Of a DNA stretch of 64,000 nucleotides, positions 27,655-37,963 are shown in pieces. The translations under genes were made by a program, and so were the position numbers. The DNA comes from Oceanicola sp. (lineage in GTDB: Bacteria; Pseudomonadota; Alphaproteobacteria; Rhodobacterales; Rhodobacteraceae): the NCBI GenBank assembly GCA_017792405.1, contig CP051231.1, forward strand, positions 88,897-152,896. The letters run 5' to 3'. The first letter of the stretch is position 1. The number at the start of each line of letters is the position of its first letter. Under the pieces are notes generated by a model, which saw only the letters and a program-made list of their open reading frames with translations, had not been told where the DNA came from and did no database searches.

Positions 27655-27714
27655 ATGGGCGACAAGAAACAGAAGCCCGCGAAGCCCGGCAGCAAGCCGG
27701 AGACCAAGAAGTGA
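27655..27714 (+). CDS. 19-residue Lys/Pro-rich peptide
   Basis: MGDKKQKPAKPGSKPETKK is encoded behind a GAGGA ribosome site spaced 8 bases from the ATG. Seven of 19 residues are Lys and four are Pro; there is no hydrophobic segment. It is preceded by a GACCGGC/GCCGGTC stem-loop and followed by a perfect 9-bp hairpin. I recognise no family. The good ribosome site, the Lys-biased composition in a GC-rich genome and the flanking hairpins favour a real small gene. Confidence 0.45.
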   Translation: MGDKKQKPAKPGSKPETKK

Positions 27715-27723
27715 TGTAAGGGG

Positions 27724-27751
27724 CCGCGCCGGTCTGCGAGGGCCGGCGCGG
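27724..27751. terminator. Strong hairpin between Lys-rich peptide and maeB
   Basis: CCGCGCCGG/CCGGCGCGG is a perfect 9-bp stem with a 10-base loop (27733-27742), between two convergent genes. It lacks a T-run on either strand, so it may be a bidirectional transcript end or an RNA-stabilising hairpin. Confidence 0.45.
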
Positions 27752-27764
27752 TGCCTGTGGGGCC

Positions 27765-30044
27765 TTAGCTGTAGTGCTGCACCGGGGTGCCGGCGAGCGC
27801 CGACATGTTGAGCAGCCCGCGGGCGGTGATGGAAGGCGTCACGATATGGGCCTTGTTGCCCATGCCCATCAGAATCGGGCCAACCTCTAGCCCGCCGGCC
27901 TTCATTTTCAGGATGTTCCGCACGCCTGAGGCGGCATCGGCGGAGGAGAAGACCAGCACGTTGGCGGCGCCGTCAAACCGGCTTTCCGGCAGGTGGCGGC
28001 GGCGCAGCTCGGGATCGAGCGCGGAGTCGACGTGCATCTCGCCCTCGTAGGCGAAGTCGACCTGCCGGTCATCGAGCATCTCCAGCGCCTCGCGCATCCG
28101 GCGGCCGCCCTCGCTATCGAGGTTGCCGAACTGGGAGTGTGAGCAGAGGGCGATCTTGGGCGTGAGGCCAAAGCGGCGCACGTGGCGGGCCGCACCGATC
28201 ACGGTCTCGCAGATTTCATGCGGTTTCGGGAACTGGTGCACCTGCGTGTCGGCGATGAAGAGCGGGCCATCTTCGAGGATCATCAGCGAGAGCGCGGCGA
28301 CCGGGTGCAGGGTGCGGTCGGCGAGGATCTGACGGACATAATTGAGGTGCCAGAGGAACTGGCCGAAGGTGCCGCAGATGAGACTGTCGGCCTCGCCGCG
28401 ATGGACCATGACCGCGCCGATGGCGGTGGTGTTGGTGCGCATCACCGCGCGGGCGAGGTCGGGGGTGACACCGCGCCGGGCCATGATGGTGTGATAGGTC
28501 TCCCAATACTCGCGGTAGCGCGGGTCGTTCTCGGGGTTCACCAGCTCGAAGTCGCGGCCCGGGCGGATCTTGAGGCCGGCCCGCTCGCAGCGGGCCTCGA
28601 CCACCTCGGGGCGGCCGATGAGAATGGGCAGATCGGTGGTCTGCTCCAGCATGGCATCGGCGGCGCGGAGCACGCGCTCGTCTTCGCCCTCGGCAAAGAC
28701 GATCTTGCGCTCGGCTTGGGCGGCGGCCTCGAAGACCGGGCGCATCAGCAGGGCGGATTTGAACACCGAGCGGTCGAGCTGGGCCTTGTAGGCGGTGAAA
28801 TCCTCGATCGGGCGGGCGGCTACGCCGCTTTCGCAGGCGGCCTTGGCCACGGAGGAGGCGACCACGCCCATCAGGCGCGGGTCGAAGGGCTTGGGGATCA
28901 GGTAATCGGTGCCGAATGTGAGCTGCTCGCCCTTGTAGGCGGCAGCGGCCTCGGCGGAGGTGGTGGCGCGGGCGAGGGCGGCGATGCCCTCGATGCAGCC
29001 GAGCTGCATGGCGTCGTTGATCTCGGTTGCGCCGCAATCGAGCGCGCCGCGGAAGATGAACGGGAAGCAGAGGACGTTGTTGACCTGGTTCGGATAGTCC
29101 GAGCGCCCGGTGGCGATGATCGCATCGGGCGCGACCTCGCGGGCAGCATCGGGCAGGATCTCGGGCGTGGGGTTGGCCAGCGCGAAGATGATCGGCTTGG
29201 TGGCCATCTTTGCGACCATCTCGGGCTTCAGAACGCCGGGGCCGGAGAGGCCGAGGAAGAGGTCGGCGCCGTCGATCACATCGGCCAGGGTGGCCGGTTC
29301 GGTGCCCTGGGCGTAGGCGGCTTTTTGCGGGGTCATCTCCTCGGTGCGGCCTTCATAGACCAGACCGGCGATGTCGCAGAGCCAGACGTTCTCGCGCTTG
29401 ACGCCGAGTTTGAGCAGCATGTTCAGGCAGGCGATGCCCGCCGCGCCGCCGCCGGTGGAGACCACCTTGATATCGGCCCAGTCCTTGCCCGCCAGCCGCA
29501 GGGCGTTGGTGGCCGCCGCGCCGACAACGATTGCGGTGCCGTGCTGGTCGTCATGGAAGACGGGGATGTTCATCCGCTCGCGGCAGAGCTTTTCGACGAT
29601 GAAGCAGTCGGGGGCCTTGATGTCTTCAAGGTTGATGGCGCCGAAGGTGGGCTCGAGCGCGCAGACGATGTCGGCCAGCTTCTCGGGGTCGGTCTCGTTG
29701 ACCTCGATATCGAAGCAATCGATGTTGGCGAATTTCTTGAAGAGGACGGCCTTGCCCTCCATCACCGGCTTGGAGGCCAGCGCGCCGATATTGCCCAGCC
29801 CGAGCACGGCGGTGCCGTTGGACACCACGGCCACGAGGTTGCCCCGGGCGGTGTAGCGGGTGGCGAGCGCGTTGTTCTCGGCGATCGCGGTGCAGGCCTC
29901 GGCCACGCCGGGGGAATAGGCGAGCGAGAGGTCGCGCCCGTTGGCCAGCGGCTTGGTGGCCCGTACCTCGAGTTTTCCCGGCTTGGGGTTGGCGTGATAG
30001 AGCAGCGCGGCGGTTTCCACCGGGCTATCTGGCGTGTCGGTCAT
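27765..30044 (-). CDS. maeB: NADP-dependent malic enzyme with phosphotransacetylase-like domain
   Basis: Converts malate to pyruvate and CO2 with NADP. The 759-residue protein is a MaeB two-domain type: malic enzyme in residues 1-430 ([38 protein letters not shown]) and a C-terminal phosphotransacetylase-like domain that is regulatory in known members. ATG 30044 ([21 protein letters not shown]) fits the family N-terminus. A TTTGCAAA element lies about 115 bases upstream, which may link it to propionyl-CoA-responsive control with prpE. Confidence 0.94.
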   Translation of the reverse strand: MTDTPDSPVETAALLYHANPKPGKLEVRATKPLANGRDLSLAYSPGVAEACTAIAENNALATRYTARGNLVAVVSNGTAVLGLGNIGALASKPVMEGKAVLFKKFANIDCFDIEVNETDPEKLADIVCALEPTFGAINLEDIKAPDCFIVEKLCRERMNIPVFHDDQHGTAIVVGAAATNALRLAGKDWADIKVVSTGGGAAGIACLNMLLKLGVKRENVWLCDIAGLVYEGRTEEMTPQKAAYAQGTEPATLADVIDGADLFLGLSGPGVLKPEMVAKMATKPIIFALANPTPEILPDAAREVAPDAIIATGRSDYPNQVNNVLCFPFIFRGALDCGATEINDAMQLGCIEGIAALARATTSAEAAAAYKGEQLTFGTDYLIPKPFDPRLMGVVASSVAKAACESGVAARPIEDFTAYKAQLDRSVFKSALLMRPVFEAAAQAERKIVFAEGEDERVLRAADAMLEQTTDLPILIGRPEVVEARCERAGLKIRPGRDFELVNPENDPRYREYWETYHTIMARRGVTPDLARAVMRTNTTAIGAVMVHRGEADSLICGTFGQFLWHLNYVRQILADRTLHPVAALSLMILEDGPLFIADTQVHQFPKPHEICETVIGAARHVRRFGLTPKIALCSHSQFGNLDSEGGRRMREALEMLDDRQVDFAYEGEMHVDSALDPELRRRHLPESRFDGAANVLVFSSADAASGVRNILKMKAGGLEVGPILMGMGNKAHIVTPSITARGLLNMSALAGTPVQHYS

Positions 30045-30422
30045 GGGGCCTCCCGGAAGTGGTTTAATGTTAAACCATCTTGTCTTCGGCCACATCGCAC
30101 GAAACGCCCTTCCGTTCAAGCCTGCCCCGCATGGGGCTGCCGGTATGTCATCAGACTTTTGCAAATTGCGATTTGATGTTTCGGGCAGGCATTTTTCGGG
30201 CTAGGCTGTCACGCAGTATTGCTGTTGGCGCTGGAACGTGATGTTCGGTGGTGGCAGGCTGCCGGTGCGCAGGTGCGACTGGTGGCGGGCTTGCGATGAA
30301 TGAGCGAGGATCGCTCCCAGAGGCCCGATGATTTTACGAAGTGTCGGGCGTTGTTTTATTTGGCGCAAGAGAGGCGGTAGGGTGAAATCCCCGGATGACC
30401 GCCGTGCAGTATGGAGACCATG
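30045..30422. other. Divergent intergenic region maeB/cdd with TTTGCAAA site
   Basis: A 378-base gap between divergent maeB and cdd. TTTGCAAA occurs at 30158-30165, followed by TTGCGATTTG. A short stem-loop GAGCGA-GGAT-CGCTC lies near 30302. I see no convincing reading frame or terminator. Confidence 0.5.
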
Positions 30423-30830
30423 ATGAGTTTGGTGGAAGCGGCGCGGGAGGCCCGGGAGAAGGCCTATGCCCCGTATTCGCAGTTCAAGGTCGGAGCGGCA
30501 GTGCGGACGGCGTCGGGCGCCGTTTACCAGGGGGTCAACGTGGAGAACGTGGCCTACCCCGAGGGCACCTGCGCCGAGGCCGGGGCGATCGCGGCGATGG
30601 TGCTGGGCGGCGAGACCGAGATCGCGGAATTGGCGGTGATCGCCGACAGCCCCGCGCCGGTGCCGCCCTGCGGTGGCTGCCGCCAGAAACTTGCGGAATT
30701 TGCCGGACAGGACGTGAAGGTGACGCTGGCTACCACGCGCGGCGAGGTGCTGGAGACGACCGTGGGCGCATTGTTGCCCGGTGCTTTCGGCTCTGGCCAC
30801 ATGACCAGCCCCTCGGACGACGGGCTGTGA
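30423..30830 (+). CDS. cdd: Cytidine deaminase
   Basis: Deaminates cytidine and deoxycytidine to uridine forms. The 135-residue zinc enzyme has the motif TCAEAGAI (Cys50 and catalytic Glu52) and PCGGCRQ with Cys83 and Cys86. The short length matches the homotetrameric type. Adjacent ATGs at 30411, 30420 and 30423 are possible; GGAG at 30413-30416 suits the last. It is the first gene of the cdd-deoA-deoB-add-upp salvage operon. Confidence 0.94.
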   Translation: MSLVEAAREAREKAYAPYSQFKVGAAVRTASGAVYQGVNVENVAYPEGTCAEAGAIAAMVLGGETEIAELAVIADSPAPVPPCGGCRQKLAEFAGQDVKVTLATTRGEVLETTVGALLPGAFGSGHMTSPSDDGL

Positions 30831-30832
30831 CC

Positions 30833-32140
30833 ATGGATGCGCGAACCGTTCTGAATGCCCTGCGGAGAGGCGAGAGCTTGAGTGCGGAGGCGGTGGACTG
30901 GTTCGCCCGGGCGCTGGCCGACGAAGGTGTGAGCGATGCGCAGGTGGGGGCCTTTGCGATGGGTGTCTGCCATGCGCCTCTGAGCGCAGAGGGCCGCGTG
31001 GCCCTGACATTGGCGATGCGCGATAGCGGCGAGGTGCTGGAGTGGGGCCTGCCCGGCCCGGTGGTGGACAAGCACTCCACCGGTGGCGTGGGCGATTGCG
31101 TGAGCCTCGTGCTCGCCCCTGCGCTGGCGGCCTGCGGTGTGTATGTGCCGATGATCTCGGGGCGTGGCCTGGGCCACACCGGCGGCACGCTGGACAAGCT
31201 GGAGGCGATCCCCGGGTTCAACCCCGAGATCAGCGTGGACCGGTTGCAGCAGATCACCCGCGAGGTGGGATGCGCCATTGCCTCGGCCTCGGTCGATGTG
31301 GCGCCTGCCGACAAGCGCCTCTACGCAGTGCGGGATGTGACCGGCACGGTGGAGAGCCTCGATCTGATCACCGCCTCGATCCTTTCCAAGAAGCTGGCCG
31401 CCGGGCTGGAGGGCCTTGTGCTCGACGTGAAATGCGGGGCCGGGGCGTTCATGAAAACGCCCGAGGCCGCGCGGGAGCTTGCCGGCTCGCTGGTGGAGAC
31501 GGCCAATGGCGCGGGCTGCAAGACGCGGGCGCTGATCACCGACATGAGCCAGCCGCTGGTGCGTTCGGCGGGCAACGCCGTGGAGGTGACCGAGGCGATG
31601 GACACGCTCACCGGCTCCGGCGCATCAGGGCCTCTCAGCCACCTTTCGGCCAAGCTGGGCGGTGAGTTGCTGGCGATGGTGGGGGTCACGCGCAACGCCT
31701 TTGACGGGGCGGACATGATCCTCGACAAGATCCGCTCTGGCCATGCCGCCGAGCGCATGGGCCGGATGGTGGCGGCGATGGGCGGGCCGAGCGACTTTTT
31801 GAGCCGCTGGCGCGACCGGCTGCCCGCGGCCCCGGCGACGTTGCAAGTGCGGCCCGAAGGCGAGGGCTACGTGAAGGCCATCGACACCGAGGCGCTGGGC
31901 CTTGCGGTGGTGGCGATGGGCGGCGGGCGCAAGCGCGCGCGTGACCGGATCAACCCGGCCGTGGGCCTGAGCCAAATTGCCCAGATCGGCGAGAAGGTGG
32001 ATGCGGCGCGACCCTTGGCGAAAATCCACGCCGCACGGCGGGCCGAGGCCGAGGGCTTCGAGCCTTGGGTGCGCGCGGCTTTCCAATTGAGCGAGACCCC
32101 GGTAAACCCTCCAAAGCTGGTGCTTGGACGGGTGGAGTAG
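30833..32140 (+). CDS. deoA: Thymidine phosphorylase
   Basis: Cleaves thymidine and deoxyuridine with phosphate to the base and deoxyribose-1-phosphate. The 435-residue product has the family phosphate-binding motif DKHSTGGVGD, SGRGLGHTGGTLDKLE and the domain-closing segment YAVRDVTGTVES. ATG 30833 lies 2 bases after the cdd stop. The next gene, deoB, starts directly after its TAG, so its product deoxyribose-1-phosphate is handed to the mutase within the same operon. Confidence 0.96.
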   Translation: MDARTVLNALRRGESLSAEAVDWFARALADEGVSDAQVGAFAMGVCHAPLSAEGRVALTLAMRDSGEVLEWGLPGPVVDKHSTGGVGDCVSLVLAPALAACGVYVPMISGRGLGHTGGTLDKLEAIPGFNPEISVDRLQQITREVGCAIASASVDVAPADKRLYAVRDVTGTVESLDLITASILSKKLAAGLEGLVLDVKCGAGAFMKTPEAARELAGSLVETANGAGCKTRALITDMSQPLVRSAGNAVEVTEAMDTLTGSGASGPLSHLSAKLGGELLAMVGVTRNAFDGADMILDKIRSGHAAERMGRMVAAMGGPSDFLSRWRDRLPAAPATLQVRPEGEGYVKAIDTEALGLAVVAMGGGRKRARDRINPAVGLSQIAQIGEKVDAARPLAKIHAARRAEAEGFEPWVRAAFQLSETPVNPPKLVLGRVE

Positions 32141-33334
32141 ATGCCGCGGGCCTTTCTGGTGGTCATGGACAGTGTGGGATGCGGAGGTGCGCCGGATGCG
32201 GCGGCCTTTGGCGATGAGGGCTCCAACACGCTTGGGCATATCGCAGAGGCCTGCGCGGCGGGCCGGGCCGAGGAGGGCCGGAGCGGGGCGTTGAAGCTGC
32301 CGGTGCTGGCGGGCCTCGGGCTATGGAACGCGGTTGAGCTTGCGAGCGGGTTCAAGGGCGAGGTCGTGGCCGCGCCAGAGGGACGCTGGGGCTGTGCGAC
32401 CGAGGTGTCGCCCGGCAAGGATACGCCTTCGGGCCATTGGGAACTGGCAGGCGTGCCGGTGCCGTGGGACTGGCATTACTTCCCCGATGAGAGCCCCGCC
32501 TTTCCGCAGCATATCCTCGATGCGCTGGCCTCGATGGCCGGGGCGGGCGGGACGCTGGGCAACCGCCATTCCAGCGGCACGGTGATCCTCGAGGAAGAGG
32601 GCGCGCGCCACATGGCGACGGGCTGGCCGATTGTTTACACCTCTGCGGACTCCGTGCTGCAGATCGCGGCGCATGAGGAGACATTTGGGCTGGAGCGGCT
32701 GCTGGCGCTTTGCGAAGAGATCGCGCCGACGATGCATGCGATGCGGGTGGGGCGTGTGATTGCCCGGCCCTTCGTGGGCTCCAAGGAACAGGGTTTCACC
32801 CGCACCACCAACCGCCGCGACTACGCGATGACCCCGCCCGAGCCGGTGCTCAACAACTGGGTGCAGGATGCGGGGCGCAAGGTGCATGCGGTCGGCAAGA
32901 TCAAGGATATCTTTGCCGGGCAGGGCATCACCGACGTGGTGAAGGGCGATGACGCGACGCTGATGGGCGAGCTGGCGCGGCTGGTGGAGGAGGCCGAGGA
33001 CGGCTCGCTGACCTTTGCCAATTTCGTCGAGTTCGACAGCCTCTATGGCCACCGGCGCGATGTGTCGGGCTATGCCCGCGCGCTGGAGTGGTTTGACAGT
33101 TGCCTGACGCCGATCCTCGCCAAGCTGCGCGAGGGTGACATGATGCTGTTCACCGCCGATCACGGCAACGACCCCACGTGGCGCGGCACCGATCACACGC
33201 GCGAGCGGGTGCCGGTGCTGGTGGCTGGATGCGGCGCCGGAGAGATCGGCGCGCGCGGGTTCGTGGATGTTGCGGCGAGCGTGGCAGCCCATCTGGGCGT
33301 GCCGGCGCAGGGGCCGGGAAGGAGCTTTTTGTGA
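32141..33334 (+). CDS. deoB: Phosphopentomutase
   Basis: Moves phosphate between C1 and C5 of ribose or deoxyribose. The 397-residue enzyme of the alkaline phosphatase superfamily has the metal-binding start LVVMDSVGCGGAPDA with Asp and Ser/Thr equivalents, KDTPSGHWELAG and the C-terminal FTADHGNDPTW and GTDHTRERVPVL motifs. The ATG begins at the base after the deoA stop and the gene overlaps add by GTGA, so expression is tightly coupled. Confidence 0.96.
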   Translation: MPRAFLVVMDSVGCGGAPDAAAFGDEGSNTLGHIAEACAAGRAEEGRSGALKLPVLAGLGLWNAVELASGFKGEVVAAPEGRWGCATEVSPGKDTPSGHWELAGVPVPWDWHYFPDESPAFPQHILDALASMAGAGGTLGNRHSSGTVILEEEGARHMATGWPIVYTSADSVLQIAAHEETFGLERLLALCEEIAPTMHAMRVGRVIARPFVGSKEQGFTRTTNRRDYAMTPPEPVLNNWVQDAGRKVHAVGKIKDIFAGQGITDVVKGDDATLMGELARLVEEAEDGSLTFANFVEFDSLYGHRRDVSGYARALEWFDSCLTPILAKLREGDMMLFTADHGNDPTWRGTDHTRERVPVLVAGCGAGEIGARGFVDVAASVAAHLGVPAQGPGRSFL

Positions 33335-34317
33335 GTTTGAAGGCCATGCCGAAGGTCGAGCTGCACCTGCATCTCGAAGGTGCCGCGCCGCCTGCGTTCA
33401 TCCGGACGCTGGCGAAGGAGAAGAAGACCGACATCGGCGGGATCTTCGACGAGCAGGGCAGTTACAAATACGCTGATTTCGATGAGTTCCTGAAGGTCTA
33501 CGAGGCGGCGACCTCGGTGCTGACTACGCCCGAGGATTACGCACGGCTGACCCGCGTGGTGCTGGAGGAATGCGCCGAGCACGGGGTGATCTACGCCGAG
33601 ACCTTCCTCTCCCCCGACTTTTGCGGTGGCGGCGATGTGAAGGCGTGGTGGGAGTATTGCGCGGCGATGGCCGAGGTGGCCGAGGGCGCGGAGAAGGACC
33701 TTGGGATCACGCTGAAGGGGATCATCACCTGTATCCGGCACTTCGGCCCCGAGAAGGCGCGCGCCCCGGCGGAATGCGCCGCCGAAACGGCGGGCGACTT
33801 CATCACCGGGTTCGGGATGGCGGGCGCGGAGACGGTGGGCAAGCCGGGCGATTATGCCTGGGCCTTCGACTGCGCGCGGGAAGCCGGGCTGCGGCTGACC
33901 TGCCACGCGGGCGAGTGGGGTGGGCCGGAGATGGTGCGCGACACGCTCGATCAGCTCACGGGCATCGAGCGGATCGGGCATGGCGTGGGCGCCTACCATG
34001 ACGGCGCACTGATGGAGCGGCTGGCCGAGGACGGGATCACGCTGGAGCTTTGCCCCGGCTCCAACATCGCGCTGGGCGTGTTCAAGCAGTGGCACGACCA
34101 CCCGATCGAGAAGCTGCGGGAGAACGGCATTGCGGTGACGGTGAGCACCGATGATCCGCCGTTCTTTCACACCACGATGACGCGGGAATACGAGAAGCTG
34201 AACGAGGTGTTCGGCTGGGACGAGGGTGATTTTCTCGCCCTGAACGAGGACGCGATTTCCGCGGCTTTCTGCGATGAAAAGACCCGCGAAGACATTCTGA
34301 AGAGGCTGAAAGCATGA
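33331..34317 (+). CDS. add: Adenosine deaminase
   Basis: Converts adenosine to inosine (some bacterial relatives deaminate adenine instead). The 328-residue zinc enzyme has the ligands in VELHLHLEG near the N-terminus, the [11 protein letters not shown] motif, IGHGVGA and the catalytic aspartates in STDDPPFF. It begins at a GTG overlapping the deoB stop and its own stop overlaps the upp ATG by 4 bases. Adenosine rather than adenine is favoured by the nucleoside context. Confidence 0.92.
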   Translation: MSLKAMPKVELHLHLEGAAPPAFIRTLAKEKKTDIGGIFDEQGSYKYADFDEFLKVYEAATSVLTTPEDYARLTRVVLEECAEHGVIYAETFLSPDFCGGGDVKAWWEYCAAMAEVAEGAEKDLGITLKGIITCIRHFGPEKARAPAECAAETAGDFITGFGMAGAETVGKPGDYAWAFDCAREAGLRLTCHAGEWGGPEMVRDTLDQLTGIERIGHGVGAYHDGALMERLAEDGITLELCPGSNIALGVFKQWHDHPIEKLRENGIAVTVSTDDPPFFHTTMTREYEKLNEVFGWDEGDFLALNEDAISAAFCDEKTREDILKRLKA

Positions 34318-34946
34318 CCAAGCATCTGACCGTCGTTGACCATCCGCTGGTGCAGCACAAGCTGAGCCTGATGCGCGAGAAAGACACGCCGACGGCGGTG
34401 TTTCGTCAACTGCTGCGCGAGATAAGCCAGCTTCTGGCCTATGAGGTGACGCGCGAGTTGCCGATGACCACCAAGCGGATCGAGACGCCGCTGACGGAGA
34501 TGGATGCCCCGGTGCTGGACGGCAAGAAGCTGGCGCTGATCTCGATCCTGCGGGCGGGCAACGGGCTGCTCGACGGGGTGCTGGAGCTGATCCCAAGCGC
34601 CCGTGTGGGCTTTGTCGGCCTTTACCGCGACGAGCAGACGCTTCAGCCGGTCGAATATTACTTCAAGGTGCCTGCCGAGCTGGGCGACCGAATGGTGATT
34701 GCCGTCGATCCGATGCTGGCCACCGGCAACTCCAGCGCCGCCGCGATCACCAAGCTGAAGGAGGCGGGGGCGGTAAACATCCGTTTCCTCTGCCTTTTGG
34801 CCGCGCCCGAGGGGGTGGAGCGGATGAAGGAGGCGCACCCGGATGTGCCGATCGTTACCGCGGCGCTCGACGAGAAGCTCAACGAGGTGGGTTACATCAT
34901 GCCCGGTCTAGGGGATGCGGGAGACCGCATGTTCGGCACCAAATAG
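34314..34946 (+). CDS. upp: Uracil phosphoribosyltransferase
   Basis: Makes UMP from uracil and PRPP. The 210-residue product has the expected N-terminus [16 protein letters not shown], the PRPP loop [14 protein letters not shown] and the uracil-binding end [18 protein letters not shown]. The length is standard. It is last in the salvage operon, where it uses the uracil freed from uridine and deoxyuridine. Confidence 0.97.
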   Translation: MTKHLTVVDHPLVQHKLSLMREKDTPTAVFRQLLREISQLLAYEVTRELPMTTKRIETPLTEMDAPVLDGKKLALISILRAGNGLLDGVLELIPSARVGFVGLYRDEQTLQPVEYYFKVPAELGDRMVIAVDPMLATGNSSAAAITKLKEAGAVNIRFLCLLAAPEGVERMKEAHPDVPIVTAALDEKLNEVGYIMPGLGDAGDRMFGTK

Positions 34947-35011
34947 GCGATTGCCCCTTTACGGATTGTTTCCGTTCCGGCATCTTTCCCCAAAATATAG
35001 TGGGGGCTTGG

Positions 35012-36319
35012 ATGATGTTGGCAAGAGCAGTGTCGACAGCAGCCGTGGTTGTGTCTCTCTTGGCATCATCCTCGGCATGGGCGCAATCAGCAGGGACACC
35101 GGCGGAGTTTCCGCCCGCCTCCTACACGGGGGCGCAATACGTGGACAGCAAGGGCTGCGTTTTTGTGCGCGCGGGCTTTGATGGCGCGGTGACTTGGGTG
35201 CCGCGGATGACGCGAGCCCGCAAGCAGGTGTGCGGTGTGAGCCCGACCTTCGCCAAGGTGCCGGAGCCGGATCTGCCGGTGGTGGCCGATGCGCCGGAAG
35301 AGGCGACGACGTCTGCTACGGCTCCCAGAACGACCACGCGGGTGGTGCGCAAGCAGGCCGCGACCCCGAGCGCCAAGCCGCAGCCCACGGCGACCCCGCG
35401 CAAGGTGGCCAGCAGCACATCGAGGCCGAAGACGGTGACCCGCGAGGTTTCTCGCAGCACGCCGAAGCGTAGCGCAGCGGGCAAGAAGCCGGTTGCGACG
35501 GTGGCGGGCAGCGCGGCGCCGAAGGGCCCCAAGGTGACCTACCGGGTGGTGAAGGCCGACCCCGATGCCAAGCGGACGCGCGGGGCGCGCAAGGTGGTGA
35601 AGGACGGCAAGACCTATTACGTGGTCTCGCGCGAGCAGGCCGCTGCTTCGCCCAAGGCGGCGCAGGTGCGCACGCCGCGCGGCTACAAGCGGGTCTGGAC
35701 CGACGGGCGGCTGAACCCCGACCGGGGCGAGCGCACGCAGGCGGGCCGGGAGCAGATGGCGCTGGTCTGGACGCAGGAAGTGCCGCACCGGCTGATCGAC
35801 ATTCGCACCGGGCGCGACGTGACCGCGCTGCGCTCTGAGATGGTGTACCCCTACACCGATTACGCCGAGCAGCAGCGGCACCTCGGGCCGAAGACGGTGA
35901 CCCGGACCCGCGCCAGCACCAAGGCCGTGGCCGAGCCGGCGACCAAGACCCGGCGGGTGGTGAAGAAGATCATCCGCAAGAAGAGCACCGGCGAGATTAT
36001 CAGCGTATCCAGCAAAAGCGCGCCGAAGCAGGCGACGAAGACGGTGGTGCGGAAGGCCAAGGCAACCCCCGCGCCGAAGAAGGCCGCCACGGCGGCGGGC
36101 GGGCGTTACATTCAGGTCGGCACCTTCGGGGCCGCTGCCAACGCCAAAAGCACGGTGGCAAAGCTGCGCGGTGCCGGGCTGCCGGTGCGGACGCAGGCGA
36201 TCACCCGGGGCGGCAAGGCGATGACCATCGTTCTGGCCGGGCCGCTGGCGGGCGATGCGCTGAATGCAGGGGTAAGGAAGGCGCGGGCCATGGGCTTTGG
36301 CGACGCCTTCGTGAGGTAA
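35012..36319 (+). CDS. Secreted SPOR-domain protein with basic repeats
   Basis: A 435-residue exported protein. A signal peptide ends near SSAWAQ. The middle is low-complexity, rich in Thr, Lys, Arg, Ala and Pro (for example [18 protein letters not shown]). Residues about 365-435 form a SPOR domain ([23 protein letters not shown] ending GDAFVR), which binds glycan strands lacking stem peptides at division sites. It is probably a septal cell-wall protein with a natively unfolded linker. ATGs at 35012 and 35015 are equivalent. It stands alone. Confidence 0.86.
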   Translation: MMLARAVSTAAVVVSLLASSSAWAQSAGTPAEFPPASYTGAQYVDSKGCVFVRAGFDGAVTWVPRMTRARKQVCGVSPTFAKVPEPDLPVVADAPEEATTSATAPRTTTRVVRKQAATPSAKPQPTATPRKVASSTSRPKTVTREVSRSTPKRSAAGKKPVATVAGSAAPKGPKVTYRVVKADPDAKRTRGARKVVKDGKTYYVVSREQAAASPKAAQVRTPRGYKRVWTDGRLNPDRGERTQAGREQMALVWTQEVPHRLIDIRTGRDVTALRSEMVYPYTDYAEQQRHLGPKTVTRTRASTKAVAEPATKTRRVVKKIIRKKSTGEIISVSSKSAPKQATKTVVRKAKATPAPKKAATAAGGRYIQVGTFGAAANAKSTVAKLRGAGLPVRTQAITRGGKAMTIVLAGPLAGDALNAGVRKARAMGFGDAFVR

Positions 36320-36359
36320 GACCAAGAAGCAAGAACGAGTTCAGGCAGAACCATACAGG

Positions 36360-36404
36360 CAAACGCGCCCCGCCGGAGAGATCCCGCGGGGCGCGGCGCG
36401 TTTG
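36360..36404. terminator. Long hairpin after the SPOR gene
   Basis: CAAACGCG (36360-36367) pairs with CGCGTTTG (36397-36404), and inside it CCCCGC (36368-36373) pairs with GCGGGG (36386-36391). There is no T-run, so this is a probable but atypical transcript end. Confidence 0.45.
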
Positions 36405-36526
36405 GGCGGGGTCGTTAAAGGATGGGGGGAGTGGTGGGGGCGTTGCAAAGGGGGCGGGGCGTTTCTACCCTGCGGGCAACCGGGCGCGGGTGAACGCGCC
36501 ACTCCTCCGAATGAAAGGCCGCTGAA

Positions 36527-37948
36527 ATGAACGAGCACCCGCTGTGGACCCATGTCGATGCCGCAAAGGCGCGGTTCAAGGTGCTGAGCGACAAGGTCTG
36601 GGCCACGCCCGAGACCTGCTATGCCGAGGCGCAATCGGCCGCCGCCCATGCCGAGGAGTTGGAGGCGCAGGGCTTCGATGTGAGCCGCGCGGTGGCGGGC
36701 ATTCCGACGGCGGTGATGGGAGAGGCGGGCAGCGGCGGGCCGGTGATTGCCTTTCTGGGCGAGTTCGACGCGCTGGCGGGCATGAGCCAGAAGGCGGATG
36801 TGTTCGAGCCCGAGGCGCTGGAGGCGGGGGCCAATGGCCACGGCTGCGGCCATAACCTGCTGGGCGCGGCCTCGATGCTGGCGGCGACGGCGGTGAAGAA
36901 TTGGCTCGAAGAGACCGGCACGCCGGGGCGGGTGCGCTACTATGGCTGCCCGGCGGAGGAGGGCGGCGCGGCCAAGGCCTTCATGGTGCGGGCCGGGGCG
37001 TTTGACGATGTGGACATCGCGGTGACATGGCACCCAGGTGCGATCCCGGCGGTGCTGAAGGGCAGCTCGCTGGCCAATGCGCGGGTGGACTTTACCTTCA
37101 CCGGTCGGGCCTCTCACGCCGCGGCCGCGCCGCACCTTGGCCGGAGCGCGCTGGATGCGATGGAGCTGATGAGCGTGGGGGTGAACTACCTGCGCGAGCA
37201 CATGCCCGACGAGGCGCGGATCCATCATGCGGTGATCGACGGGGGCGGGATCTCTCCCAATGTGGTGCAGGCCCATGCGATGGCGCGCTACGTGGTGCGG
37301 TCCGGCACCGCGCCAGAGATGCTGGATCTGCTGGAGCGGGTGCGCAAGGTGGCGCAGGGCGCGGCGCTGATGACCGAGACGGAGGTGAGCGACGTGGTGC
37401 TCGCGGCGGTCTCGAACCTCATCTACAACGCGCCGCTGGGCGAGGCGATGCAGCGCAACCTCGACCGGCTCGGCGCTCCGTCTTTTTCGGAGATGGACCG
37501 GGCCTATGCGGCGCGGGTGCAGGCCACGCTGGGCGAGGCGGAGATCCAGTCGGCCTACCGCTCGGTGGGTATCAGCGAGGAGAGCCGGAAGGCGCTGGCG
37601 GATTTCGTGGTGCCGGGCACCGCGCCGGAGATGCCGCTGGGTGGCTCGACCGATGTGGCGGATGTGAGCTGGGTGGTGCCGACGGTGCAGCTTTGGGGCG
37701 CGACCCATGCGATTGGCACTCAGCTGCATAGCTGGCAGGCGGTGGCGCAGGGCAAGAGCCAGCCCGCCTTTACCGGGATGGTCCATGCTGCCGCCGTGAT
37801 GGCCGCGACCGGCGCCGATGCGATGTGCGATGCGGACCTGCGGGCGCGGGCGAAGGAAGACCTCGCACGGCGGGTTGGCCCCAAGGGCTACATTTGCCCG
37901 CTGCCGGAGAGTGCGGAGCCGCCGATTGCGGCGATGGGGCAAGACTGA
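36527..37948 (+). CDS. M20-family amidohydrolase (AbgB-like)
   Basis: A 473-residue metal-dependent amidohydrolase of the M20/AbgB branch, whose known members cut p-aminobenzoyl-glutamate or related amides. Metal-site motifs are FLGEFDALAGMSQ, NGHGCGHNLLGAAS, CPAEEGGAAK and a C-terminal STDVADVSWVVPT with the last ligands. A dimerisation domain lies between. No abgA or abgT partner is nearby, so the substrate is uncertain; other short-chain amides are possible. The ATG follows GGCCGC-rich sequence without a strong ribosome site. Confidence 0.87.
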   Translation: MNEHPLWTHVDAAKARFKVLSDKVWATPETCYAEAQSAAAHAEELEAQGFDVSRAVAGIPTAVMGEAGSGGPVIAFLGEFDALAGMSQKADVFEPEALEAGANGHGCGHNLLGAASMLAATAVKNWLEETGTPGRVRYYGCPAEEGGAAKAFMVRAGAFDDVDIAVTWHPGAIPAVLKGSSLANARVDFTFTGRASHAAAAPHLGRSALDAMELMSVGVNYLREHMPDEARIHHAVIDGGGISPNVVQAHAMARYVVRSGTAPEMLDLLERVRKVAQGAALMTETEVSDVVLAAVSNLIYNAPLGEAMQRNLDRLGAPSFSEMDRAYAARVQATLGEAEIQSAYRSVGISEESRKALADFVVPGTAPEMPLGGSTDVADVSWVVPTVQLWGATHAIGTQLHSWQAVAQGKSQPAFTGMVHAAAVMAATGADAMCDADLRARAKEDLARRVGPKGYICPLPESAEPPIAAMGQD

Positions 37949-37963
37949 GCTGCAGGGCCGGGG

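Noticed and set aside
28182..30176. Long plus-strand frame opposite maeB
   Set aside because: Mirror of GC-rich codons in a well-supported gene; composition low in complexity (Gly, Ala, Asp, His) and no domain.
36341..37942. Long minus-strand frame opposite the M20 gene
   Set aside because: Same reasons: antisense of a clear gene, His/Arg/Pro-rich, no ribosome site.
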